A DNA stretch of 9,879 nt from Sedimenticola sp. (GCA_027038775.1 JALWGP010000255.1:1-9879); one strand, 5' to 3'. Counted from the stretch's first letter, positions 1 through 6,285 are shown. Notes: a model not told the origin generated them from the sequence alone. Translations and numbers: made by a program.

Positions 1-261
1 CTGCTGGGTGATCTGCCGCACCAGGTCGTGCACCCGCGCCGAGGCGGCCGCCCCCTGGCCCTCCACGGCCAAGTAGGCCTTGGTGACGGCGATGCTGATC
101 TTGGTGGGGTCGAAGCTCACCACCTTTCCGTTGCGCTTCATCACCTGGAGCGGGATGGCGGGCTGCTCCACGGTGGCGGTGGGTGGTGATTCCAGGACGG
201 TGTCGGTGGTGGGCGGAACGGCGATCTCTTCGATGGAAGCGGGGGTCTCGGTGGTGGCCAT
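1..261 (-). CDS. nrdA: Ribonucleoside-diphosphate reductase, alpha subunit (5' end only)
   Basis: First 87 codons of the class I ribonucleotide reductase large subunit, which reduces ribonucleoside diphosphates to deoxyribonucleotides in the cytoplasm. The gene leaves the window at base 1. Residues 1-36 are a Pro/Thr-rich low-complexity tail. From about residue 38 an ATP-cone begins (VMKRNGKVVSFDPTKIS, then an alanine-rich AxSARVHDLV stretch); this is the allosteric ATP/dATP-sensing domain. The long variable tail before the cone resembles Pseudomonas-type NrdA rather than E. coli NrdA, which starts almost directly with the cone. The ATG at 259-261 follows an AGGGAGA ribosome binding site. A strong promoter with NrdR and DnaA-like sites lies upstream (378-472). 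Only the N-terminal domain is visible, so another ATP-cone protein cannot be fully excluded, but the promoter also points to an nrd gene. Confidence 0.88.
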   Translation of the reverse strand, partial: MATTETPASIEEIAVPPTTDTVLESPPTATVEQPAIPLQVMKRNGKVVSFDPTKISIAVTKAYLAVEGQGAAASARVHDLVRQITQQ

Positions 262-379
262 GGCGTCTCCCTGATGGATTGGCTGTTGCTGGTGGACAGG
301 GGGCGATGGCGGGCTGCGGCGGGGTTGTCAGAATTCTTGCCTGCTGCTGCCGGGGCAGCGGGCCATCGACCCTGTCGGC

Positions 380-408
380 ATCATATTTGGGGGATTTTTC
401 AGTGTCAA
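380..408 (-). promoter_or_regulatory. nrdA sigma70 promoter
   Basis: On the minus strand a perfect -35 TTGACA (403-408) is followed by a 17-bp spacer and the -10 TATGAT (380-385, five of six matches to TATAAT). Transcription should start near base 373, leaving a leader of roughly 110 nt before the nrdA ATG. The leader contains a small inverted repeat (GCTGCC/GGCAGC, 346-359) and no open reading frame that looks coding. This is the best promoter in the window, and it lies between an NrdR box and nrdA. Confidence 0.8.
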
Positions 409-424
409 CCACAACATATTGTGT
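409..424. promoter_or_regulatory. NrdR box upstream of nrdA
   Basis: CCACAACATATTGTGT matches the established NrdR consensus ACACWATATATWGTGT at 14 of 16 positions. It abuts the -35 element of the nrdA promoter. NrdR boxes normally occur in pairs about three helical turns apart. At exactly 31 bp (378-393, overlapping the -10) there is a degenerate candidate with 9 of 16 matches. Binding of both by the ATP/dATP-sensing repressor NrdR would block RNA polymerase. The main box is convincing; the second is weak. Confidence 0.8.
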
Positions 425-426
425 AC

Positions 427-450
427 AAAGCGGTGAAAAAAGCGGTGAAA
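427..450. repeat. Perfect 12-bp tandem repeat in the nrdA upstream region
   Basis: The unit AAAGCGGTGAAA occurs twice head to tail with no mismatch (427-438 and 439-450), between the NrdR box and the DnaA-like boxes. The period is close to one helical turn, so both copies face the same side of the DNA. It may be an activator site or an A-tract UP-like element; no known motif is recognised. Confidence 0.7.
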
Positions 451-452
451 AC

Positions 453-472
453 TGTGGAAGGGTTGTGGATGA
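453..472. promoter_or_regulatory. Two DnaA-like boxes upstream of nrdA
   Basis: TGTGGATGA (464-472) matches the DnaA box TGTGGATAA (complement of TTATCCACA) at 8 of 9 positions. A second TGTGGA core (453-458) lies 11 bp away, one helical turn. DnaA control of nrdAB is established in E. coli, where DnaA boxes lie upstream of the promoter. The second box is weak, and two such short sites could arise by chance. Confidence 0.45.
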
Positions 473-488
473 AATGGGGGAAAAAGAA

Positions 489-512
489 AACTCCCTGGGG
501 ATTCAGGGAGTT
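489..512 (-). terminator. Rho-independent terminator of the minus-strand resistance block
   Basis: AACTCCCTG and CAGGGAGTT form a perfect 9-bp stem with a 6-nt loop. Read on the minus strand, the stem is followed by TTCTTTTTCCCC (488-477), a U-rich tail. It lies about 80 bases past the stop of the thioredoxin-like gene and upstream of the nrdA control region. It should therefore end the permease/thioredoxin transcript and keep it from reading into nrdA. On the plus strand no T tract follows, so it acts in one direction. Confidence 0.72.
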
Positions 513-550
513 GAAAAATCGCTATATCAGGAGGTTCTGAAGTGGAGCGC

Positions 551-590
551 CTGCCACGGCCCACAAGATGTGGACCCTGGCAGTGGGCCG
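551..590. repeat. Interleaved inverted repeats in the 3' untranslated region
   Basis: CTGCCA (551-556) pairs with TGGCAG (578-583), and CGGCCCAC (557-564) pairs perfectly with GTGGGCCG (583-590). The arms are in the order A-B-A'-B', so the two helices compete or form a pseudoknot. A third small hairpin, CCACA-AGA-TGTGG (561-573), also fits. The structure begins 3 bases past the thioredoxin stop codon on the transcript. It may protect the 3' end or be incidental. Confidence 0.4.
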
Positions 591-593
591 AAA

Positions 594-830
594 TCACGCT
601 TTCAGCCAGCCCTCGATGGTCTTGCGGTCCGGCACCCCGCCGGCGTGGACCACGGTGCCGTCGATCACCACGCCGGGCGTGGACATGACGCCGTAGCTCA
701 TGATCCGGGCCACGTCCTCCACCTTCTCCAGCCGGATCTCGACGCCCAGCTCGCGGGCGGCCTCCTCGATGCGCCTGGCCGTGGTCTGGCAGTTGGCGCA
801 GCCGCTTCCCAGTACCTTGATCTCTTTCAT
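594..830 (-). CDS. Small thioredoxin-like redox protein (Thioredoxin_3 type)
   Basis: A 78-residue cytoplasmic protein of the minimal thioredoxin-fold family often called redox-active disulfide protein 2. The start (MKEIKVLGSGCANC) puts the redox pair at Cys11 and Cys14 after the first beta strand. A cis-proline motif, STPGVVIDG, is at residues 50-58 (Pro52), and the protein ends in an amphipathic helix. The ATG at 828-830 was chosen over the upstream TTG at 849-851 because AAGGAG (839-844) lies 8 bases before it. That site overlaps the stop of the permease gene, giving a 13-base gap and tight co-expression. Pairing of such proteins with DUF318/ArsP permeases is common. A likely role is reducing or handing over a thiol-reactive metal or metalloid to the permease; the substrate is not shown by the sequence. 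Confidence 0.9.
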   Translation of the reverse strand: MKEIKVLGSGCANCQTTARRIEEAARELGVEIRLEKVEDVARIMSYGVMSTPGVVIDGTVVHAGGVPDRKTIEGWLKA

Positions 831-843
831 GGTCGTCTCTCCT

Positions 844-1797
844 TCAGGCAATGAAATTGAACCCCCAGCCCACCAGGGTGAAGGCCACCGCCAGCACCCC
901 GGCGTAGAGCGCCAGCGCCGGCCAGCGGATCACCTTCCGCAGGATCAGCATCTCCGGCAGGGAGAGGGCGGCGATGCTCATCATCAGCGCCAGCACCGTG
1001 CCCAGGGCCACCCCCTTGCCGAGCATCGCCTCGGCGATGGGGATCACCCCGGTGGCGTTGGAGTAGAGCGGAACGCCCAGTAGCACGGCCAGGGGCACCG
1101 TGTACCAGTCGTCTCCGCCCAGGTGTTCGCTCACCCAAGCCGCGGGCACGAAGCCGTGGAACAGGGCCCCCACGGCGATGCCGATGACCACCCACTTCCA
1201 GATCCGCCCGACGATCTCCTTCACCTCGGACCAGGCGTAGCGGTGGCGGCCGGCCAGCGAGGTGTCCGGCTCCTCCCGGTGCATCTCGCCCATGCGGATC
1301 TTCCACACGTACGCCTCCACCCAGCGCTCGGGCCTGAACCGCTCCATGACCACACCCCCCAGGTAGGCCACCACCAAGCCGGAGAGAATGTAGAGCGCCG
1401 CCAGCTTCCAGCCGAGGATGCCCACCAGGATCACCGCGGCCACCTCGTTGATCATGGGGCTGGCGATGAGAAAGGAGAAGGTGACCCCCAGCGGAATGCC
1501 CGCCTCCACGAAACCGATGAAGAGCGGCACCGAGGAGCAGGAGCAGAAGGGCGTCACCGCGCCGAGCCCGATGGCCAGGGTGCGCGCCAGCCACTTGGGC
1601 CGGCCGCGCACGAAGTCGCGCACCTTCTCCGGCGACAACAGCGCCCGCAGCAGCCCCATCACGTAGATCACCACCACCAGCAGGGTGAAGATCTTGGTGA
1701 CATCCATAACGAAGAACTGCACAGCGGCGCCCGCGGGGCTCTGGGGCGGGAGGTCCAGCCACTGGTAGGCGATGAGGTTTCCCAGGGATTCGAACAT
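844..1797 (-). CDS. DUF318 / ArsP_1-family permease
   Basis: A 317-residue inner-membrane permease with about eight hydrophobic segments (near residues 28-50, 72-95, 98-120, 122-150, 205-222 and three in the last 90). The family signature TPFCSCSS (82-89, Cys85 and Cys87) is followed by VPLFIGFVEAGIPLGVTFSF and SPMINEVAA. A charged cytoplasmic loop lies at about 152-200. The family includes ArsP, which exports trivalent organoarsenicals, and SO_0444-type Cu/Zn exporters. The sequence alone does not decide the substrate. The ATG at 1795-1797 has no ribosome binding site, and the predicted transcript would begin at or next to it, suggesting leaderless translation. The gene has its own palindromic operator (1807-1828) and is followed by a thioredoxin-like gene. 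The name arsP is plausible but withheld. Confidence 0.88.
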   Translation of the reverse strand: MFESLGNLIAYQWLDLPPQSPAGAAVQFFVMDVTKIFTLLVVVIYVMGLLRALLSPEKVRDFVRGRPKWLARTLAIGLGAVTPFCSCSSVPLFIGFVEAGIPLGVTFSFLIASPMINEVAAVILVGILGWKLAALYILSGLVVAYLGGVVMERFRPERWVEAYVWKIRMGEMHREEPDTSLAGRHRYAWSEVKEIVGRIWKWVVIGIAVGALFHGFVPAAWVSEHLGGDDWYTVPLAVLLGVPLYSNATGVIPIAEAMLGKGVALGTVLALMMSIAALSLPEMLILRKVIRWPALALYAGVLAVAFTLVGWGFNFIA

Positions 1798-1804
1798 GGC
1801 GCAT

Positions 1805-1834
1805 ATTATATTCGGATATCCGAATATATGTAAC
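1805..1834 (-). promoter_or_regulatory. Promoter and ArsR/SmtB-type operator of the permease unit
   Basis: On the minus strand, -35 GTTACA (1829-1834; four of six), an 18-bp spacer and a perfect -10 TATAAT (1805-1810). The spacer is filled by a perfect 22-bp palindrome (1807-1828) with core TATTCG-GATATC-CGAATA (1809-1826). Its right arm, as read on the transcript, overlaps the -10, so a bound repressor would exclude polymerase. The core is also ATTC-N8-GAAT, the form described for the BigR/SqrR branch of the ArsR family. The -10 ends 7 bases before the ATG, so the mRNA should start at about the A of ATG. The operator fills most of the 43-bp gap after the RND gene. Confidence 0.78.
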
Positions 1835-1840
1835 CGCAGA

Positions 1841-4800
1841 TCACCGGCGGGCCAGCACGTGGGTGAAAACGGGCACCGCCAGCAGGGTGAGGAAGGTGCC
1901 GGTGAGCAGGCCGCCGATGGCGACGATGGCCAGGGGAGAGAGCCGCTCGATGCCCACCGCCCACTCCAGCGCGATGGGCAGCATGCCCACGGCGGCGGAG
2001 ACGGCGGTCATCAGGATGGGCCGGGTGCGGATGGAGACCGCCCCCAGCAGCGCCTCGTCGAGCGACTTGCCCCGGTGCAGCGCCTGGTGGGTGAAGTCCA
2101 CCAGCAGGATGCCGTTGTTCACCACCACCCCCATGAGCAGGATCAGCCCCATGAAGCCGGGCATGGAGCCGAACTTGCCGGCCAGCATCAGCCCCCAGGC
2201 GGCGCCGATGATGGCCAGCGGCAGGGTGAAGAGGATCGCCAGCGGCTGCAGGAAGGAGCGGAAGGTGACCACCAGCATCAGGTAGAGCAGCGCCAGGCCG
2301 ATGGCGAAGGAGCGCACCAGGCGCTGGAAGGACTCCTGCAGCTGCTTGTATTCGCCTTCATAATGGATGCGGTAGCCGCGCGGCAGCTCGAGGTCCGCCA
2401 GCGCTCTTTCCACCCGCTCGTGCAGCCGGGTGATGGAAATATTGCGCCGCCAGGCCAGCACATCCACGGTGGGCAACAGTGCCTGGTGGGTTTCGGCGGT
2501 GGGAGCGGTGATCCAGCGCGGCCGGGCCATGGCGGCCAAGGGCACCAGGGTGCCGTCGGCGGTGCGGATGTTGAGCGCCTCCAGCGCCACCAGACCGTCC
2601 CGCTGGTCCGGTTTCAGCCGCACCCAGACCGGGATGGCGTTCTCGCCCGGCACCCGCAGGCTGCCGCCCGGGGTGCCGTCCACCTGGGCCGCCACCTGCT
2701 CGGCCACCTGCAGGGCGGTGAGACCGTAGAGCCGTGCCCGCGCTGGGTCCACGTTGAGCTCGATGCGCAGTGAGTCGCCCTGCCAGCTCCGTTCCACGCC
2801 GGTGAGCCCGCCCACCTGTTTCAACCGGGCCATGGCCTCGTCGGCCAGCCGGTCCAGCACCTGCGGGTCGGGGCCCTGGATCATCACGTCCACGCTGGAG
2901 CGGATGGAGGAGAGCGGCGTAGCGCCGTAGACCGCCATGTTGGCCGAGATCAGCCCGGGAATACGGTGCAGGCGGCGGCGGATGCGGTCCTGGATGGTCC
3001 AGATGTCCTGGTTGCGGTGGAAGCGGTCCACCAGGTTGAGAGTGATCTCGCCCTGCTGCAGGCGCCGCTGGGCGCCGAAGGACTTGACCCCCGCCTCCGA
3101 GCCCACCACCGCCGAGGTGAACAGGATCCAGTCGGCCGGCACCTCCTCTTCCACCACTTTCTCGATGCGCGCCATCAGTTGGCGCATCCGGTCGTCGTCG
3201 GTGTCGGGCTGGGCCTCGAAGGTGATGCGGGTGACCCCGGTGTCCATCATCGGCATGATCTCGCGCCCGAGGAAACGCATCTGGTTGGCCGAGGCGGCGA
3301 ACAGCGCCAGGAAGCCGAAGATCACCAGCGCCCGGTGGCGCAGTCCCCAGGTGACCAGCGCCAGGTAGAAGCGCTTGAGGGGCTCGGTGACGAAGCGGTC
3401 GAAGGGGCGCAGCAGCCAGCCCAGCGGGTCGCGCCGGCCCGGCTTGACGATCCAGGGCGCCAGCAGCGGGATGAGGGTCACCGAGGCGATGAGGGAGGCG
3501 ATCAGCGCGATGGAGAGGGTGACGGTGAGCGGTCGCAGCACCTGCTGAACGTAGCCGCCGATGAACATGATGGGGATCAGCACCAGCACCGTGGTGGCGG
3601 TGCCGGCGGCGTCGGCCAGCAGGATCTCCCGGGTGCCATTGATGGCGGCGGTGAGCCCCCGTTCGCCGAGCTGGGTCATGCGCCGCTCGATGTTCTCGAT
3701 CACCACGATGGCGTCGTCCACCAGCAGCCCCACGGCGATGATGATGGCTGAGAGGGTGACCATGTCGAACTCGTAGCCGATGGCCTTGAGCGCGGCGAAG
3801 GTGATGAGGTAGGAGACCGGCAGCACCAGCGCCACCACGATGGAGGCGCGGGTGTTGCCCAGGAAGAGCAGGATCACGAAGATGGTCATGATCACCGCGT
3901 CGCGCAGGCTGTCGAGCATGTTGCTCACGGTGAGGCCAATGAGGCGCCCCTGGGTGTCGGCGATCTCGATGTGCAGGGCGGGGAACTGGTGCTGGATGCG
4001 GGGAAGCGCCTTCCGCACGGCGTCGATCACCGGTTGCGAGAAGCCTTCCTCGGAGCGCAGCAGGGCCACCGCCACCGCCGGCTTGCCGTTGCCGCGGTAG
4101 AGCGAGGTGGCGTCGGCCGCTCCCCACTTCACCTCGCCCAGCTCGCCCACGCGGATGTGATTGCCGCCCGGGAGCGGCACCAGCACCGCGGCCAGGTCCT
4201 CCGGCGTCTTCGCCAGGGTCTCGGCAGTGAGCAGGTAACGGTTGCCCTGGCGGTGGATCAGCCCCGCCGGCCTTGACAGGTTGGCGCCGGCCAGCGCCGC
4301 CGCCACCTGGCCCACGCTCAGGCCGTGGGCGGCCAGCCTGTCGCGGTCCAGGCTCACCGATACCTGGCGCTGGTCGCCGCCGAACACCTCCGCCTCGGCC
4401 ACGCCGGGCAGGTTGAGCAGGGTGTCGCGCAGCGGGTTCTCCGCCAGCCGGCGCACGTCGCCCAGGTCCAGACCGCTGTTCTTCGCCGGGGTCACCGCCA
4501 GCACCATCACCGGCCGCGCGGCATCGGTGATCTTGAAGATGAGCGGCTCGCGGATTCCCTCGGGCAACAGGCCGCGCACCCGGGAAAGCTCGGTGGCCAC
4601 CGCGTTGGCGGCGTTTTCGATAGGCTTGCCGTACTCGAACTCCACCTGCACCGCCGAGACACCGTCGCGCGAGGTGGAGGTGACCCGGCGCACCCCGTCG
4701 ATGGCCGACAGGCGCACCTCGATGGGGTGGGTGATCTCCCGCGCCACGTCGGCCGCCGCCGCCCCCGGCCAGCGGGTCACCACCGAGACGCTGGGACGGT

Positions 4801-4918
4801 TGACGTCGGGAAAGAGGTTGGTGGGCATCTGCAGATAGCCGAGCACGCCCAGCAGCACCACCACCAGGGTGGCTGACAGAATGGCGTGAGGCTGATTCAG
4901 GACCTTGCCGAAATTCAT
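1841..4918 (-). CDS. RND-family efflux pump, inner-membrane subunit (HAE1-like)
   Basis: A 1025-residue proton-driven exporter of normal RND length. One transmembrane helix (11-30) precedes a porter domain with FPDVNRPSVSV and TRWPGAAAADV. A helix bundle from about 337 to 490 carries GLLVDDAIVVIENIERRM (397-414) with the paired TM4 aspartates D401 and D402. A second periplasmic loop (about 540-830) and a C-terminal bundle follow. The VDDAIVV-ENIER signature places it with HAE1-type pumps, not CusA/CzcA heavy-metal pumps, so the substrate is probably organic or a conjugate; this is inference. At the position of the AcrB TM10 lysine it has Asn934 (GVVVNNGILLVDF), as in several other RND branches. 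The start overlaps the adaptor stop as ATGA (4915-4918), giving translational coupling. No outer-membrane channel gene is adjacent. Confidence 0.93.
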   Translation of the reverse strand: MNFGKVLNQPHAILSATLVVVLLGVLGYLQMPTNLFPDVNRPSVSVVTRWPGAAAADVAREITHPIEVRLSAIDGVRRVTSTSRDGVSAVQVEFEYGKPIENAANAVATELSRVRGLLPEGIREPLIFKITDAARPVMVLAVTPAKNSGLDLGDVRRLAENPLRDTLLNLPGVAEAEVFGGDQRQVSVSLDRDRLAAHGLSVGQVAAALAGANLSRPAGLIHRQGNRYLLTAETLAKTPEDLAAVLVPLPGGNHIRVGELGEVKWGAADATSLYRGNGKPAVAVALLRSEEGFSQPVIDAVRKALPRIQHQFPALHIEIADTQGRLIGLTVSNMLDSLRDAVIMTIFVILLFLGNTRASIVVALVLPVSYLITFAALKAIGYEFDMVTLSAIIIAVGLLVDDAIVVIENIERRMTQLGERGLTAAINGTREILLADAAGTATTVLVLIPIMFIGGYVQQVLRPLTVTLSIALIASLIASVTLIPLLAPWIVKPGRRDPLGWLLRPFDRFVTEPLKRFYLALVTWGLRHRALVIFGFLALFAASANQMRFLGREIMPMMDTGVTRITFEAQPDTDDDRMRQLMARIEKVVEEEVPADWILFTSAVVGSEAGVKSFGAQRRLQQGEITLNLVDRFHRNQDIWTIQDRIRRRLHRIPGLISANMAVYGATPLSSIRSSVDVMIQGPDPQVLDRLADEAMARLKQVGGLTGVERSWQGDSLRIELNVDPARARLYGLTALQVAEQVAAQVDGTPGGSLRVPGENAIPVWVRLKPDQRDGLVALEALNIRTADGTLVPLAAMARPRWITAPTAETHQALLPTVDVLAWRRNISITRLHERVERALADLELPRGYRIHYEGEYKQLQESFQRLVRSFAIGLALLYLMLVVTFRSFLQPLAILFTLPLAIIGAAWGLMLAGKFGSMPGFMGLILLMGVVVNNGILLVDFTHQALHRGKSLDEALLGAVSIRTRPILMTAVSAAVGMLPIALEWAVGIERLSPLAIVAIGGLLTGTFLTLLAVPVFTHVLARR

Positions 4919-6033
4919 CGGGCCGGCTCCACCACCACCGGATCGCCGTCGGAGAGCTGGAGCAGCACGCTGCGGTGGGCCACTACCACTTTGGTTCCGG
5001 CTTGCAGATTGCCTTTCACCGCCGCCTGGCGATCACCCTCCAGCAACACCTGCACGGCCACCTTGCGCAGGCGCCCCTCCTCCACCTTGAACAGCCAGGT
5101 CCTGCCGCTGCCGGTGCGCACCAGCGACTCCAGCGGCACCTTGCGTGCGTCGTCCACCGACTGCAGGATCACCTCGGCAGGGATGCGGGCGCCACTGGGC
5201 AGGCCAAAAGGGAGACGTTCCAGGTCCGCCTCCGCGGTGCCCAGGGCGCGGGCGTCCAGCGCCGGGAAGATGCGGCTGAGCTTCACCCGTTGCTGTCTGC
5301 CGCCGTGACGCAGCACCACCTCGGTGCCGGGATGGATGCGGGAGAGAATCTCCTGGGGCAGGGTCACCTTCATGCGCGCGGCGCTGTCCACGCTGAGCCG
5401 GTAAAGGGGGGTGCCGGGCTGCACGGCGTCGCCGGGTTCGGCCAGGCGGGCGGCGATCACCGCCGCCACCGGCGCTTTCACCTCGCCGTAGCCAATGCGC
5501 ACCTGGAGCGCGGAGATCTGGCGCTGCAGGTTATTGACCTTCTCCTTGGCCGCCACCCAGGCGGTGCGCCGCGCCTGTAGTGCCTCGTCACTGGTAAGTC
5601 TTTTTTTCTTTAGTTCCTGCTGGCGGTGGTACTCGTCCCGGGTGCGTTCCACCTCGGCCCGGGCCGCCGCCAGCTGCGCCTCCAGTCCGGCACGCTTCTC
5701 CAGCAGTTCGCGCACGTCGATGCGCGCCAGCCGCTGGCCGGGTTTCACCGCCACCCCCTCGCGCGGCCCCATCTCCAGGATGGTGCCGGCCACCTGGGCG
5801 CGCAGGGTGATCTCCTGGCTGGCGGTGAGCTCGGCCAGGGTGGGGAAAGCGCGGTGGAGGCTGCCCCGTTCCACGGTAGCCACGTGCAGCGCCCAGGGCG
5901 CGGCCTCGGGCGGTGGCATCCCGGCAAGCTGGACGGCCCGCTTCTGGCGGATCTTCACCCCGGCGACAACCGCGGCGAGGAGTACCAGAAGCACCAGCAG
6001 GGTGAAGAGCAGTTTCCTGGCGGGGAAGTTCAT
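4915..6033 (-). CDS. RND efflux periplasmic adaptor (HlyD/MFP family)
   Basis: A 372-residue membrane-fusion protein linking the RND pump to an outer-membrane channel. Residues 8-26 form a single N-terminal membrane anchor (LLFTLLVLLVLLAAVVAG). No lipobox cysteine is present, so it is not a lipoprotein. The first half-lipoyl segment is at about 78-106 (VAGTILEMGPREGVAVKPGQ). A coiled-coil hairpin of about 108-180 is rich in Ala, Glu, Arg and Gln, and the second half-lipoyl segment is at about 184-213 (VKAPVAAVIAARLAEPGDAV). Beta-barrel and membrane-proximal domains follow. No histidine- or methionine-rich metal-binding stretch is seen, unlike CusB/CzcB. The ATG at 6031-6033 has only a weak ribosome site (TGGAA), but no better start is in frame. 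It is the first gene of the pump operon. Codons 141-145 contain an A7 tract unusual for this GC-rich gene. Confidence 0.92.
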   Translation of the reverse strand: MNFPARKLLFTLLVLLVLLAAVVAGVKIRQKRAVQLAGMPPPEAAPWALHVATVERGSLHRAFPTLAELTASQEITLRAQVAGTILEMGPREGVAVKPGQRLARIDVRELLEKRAGLEAQLAAARAEVERTRDEYHRQQELKKKRLTSDEALQARRTAWVAAKEKVNNLQRQISALQVRIGYGEVKAPVAAVIAARLAEPGDAVQPGTPLYRLSVDSAARMKVTLPQEILSRIHPGTEVVLRHGGRQQRVKLSRIFPALDARALGTAEADLERLPFGLPSGARIPAEVILQSVDDARKVPLESLVRTGSGRTWLFKVEEGRLRKVAVQVLLEGDRQAAVKGNLQAGTKVVVAHRSVLLQLSDGDPVVVEPAR

Positions 6034-6072
6034 GGGCGGAGGTTCCAGTGGTGAAAGCGATCCTCATTGTTG

Positions 6073-6108
6073 CCCGTCCGGCGGAGACGGGGCATTGATG
6101 GACATCAA
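6073..6108. promoter_or_regulatory. Leader of the adaptor mRNA: hairpin and 14-bp palindrome
   Basis: Two structures lie between the operator and the adaptor start. CCCGTC-N7-GACGGG (6073-6091) is a 6-bp stem with no following T tract, so it is not an obvious terminator. TTGATG-GA-CATCAA (6095-6108) is a perfect palindrome with a 2-bp centre at the expected transcription start, so it may be a second operator. No regulator is recognised for either. Confidence 0.4.
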
Positions 6109-6129
6109 ATGTATTCGGTGATTCGAATA
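6108..6129 (-). promoter_or_regulatory. Second ArsR/SmtB-type operator, before the RND pump operon
   Basis: The dyad TATTCG-GTGATT-CGAATA (6112-6129) has the same arms and the same 6-bp spacing as the operator of the permease unit. As there, the palindrome is followed on the minus strand by a -10-like hexamer at the same offset: TACATT (rc of 6108-6113) against TATAAT. The -35 is poor. Transcription would start near 6101, giving a leader of about 70 nt. One repressor probably controls both the RND pump and the permease/thioredoxin unit. Confidence 0.68.
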
Positions 6130-6157
6130 TAGTGGCTGCGAGGCAGGTGAGGGCGTT

Positions 6158-6256
6158 TCAGCCGGCGCTGCAGGAGAGCTGGCTCACGTCCTTGTGGAAG
6201 GTCTGGGTGCAGTGGTCGCAGGTTATGCCGGTGATGCGAAGGATGAAGTGGGTCAT
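6158..6256 (-). CDS. 32-residue CxxC mini-protein, truncated HMA/NmerA-like
   Basis: A short ORF starting MTHFILRITGITCDHC. It matches the opening of heavy-metal-associated domains (beta strand, then G-[MI]-T-C-x-x-C), as in MerP, the N-terminal domain of MerA and copper chaperones. A normal domain has about 68 residues; this one stops after 32, just after its first helix would begin. Cys13, Cys16 and Cys29 and His3, His15 and His21 could bind a soft metal. AAGGAG (6264-6269) lies 7 bases before the ATG at 6254-6256, and a mer-like promoter (6286-6317) lies just upstream. The expression signals therefore look intact. It may be the 5' relic of a merA- or merP-like gene cut off when the pump operon came to lie beside it, or a functional minimal metallopeptide. 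None of the other frames restores the domain. Confidence 0.55.
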   Translation of the reverse strand: MTHFILRITGITCDHCTQTFHKDVSQLSCSAG

Positions 6257-6285
6257 GGCCAAGCTCCTTGGGAGAGATGCAACCA

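Noticed and set aside
274..597. Short ORFs on both strands in the nrdA upstream region
   Set aside because: No ribosome sites, no recognisable domains, and they cross the nrdA promoter, NrdR box and terminator, which explain this stretch better.
827..1804. 325-codon minus-strand ORF overlapping the permease in another frame
   Set aside because: The permease frame carries the TPFCSCSS and SPMINEVA motifs; this frame is a Gly/Arg/Ala-rich shadow.
2358..4127. 589-codon minus-strand ORF inside the RND gene in another frame
   Set aside because: Arg/Pro/Gly/His-rich shadow composition, no domain, and entirely inside a well-conserved RND coding sequence.
5588..5611. Programmed -1 frameshift at the adaptor A7 tract
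   Set aside because: The A-AAA-AAG heptamer is not in the required phase and the alternative frame ends almost at once, so no extended product results.
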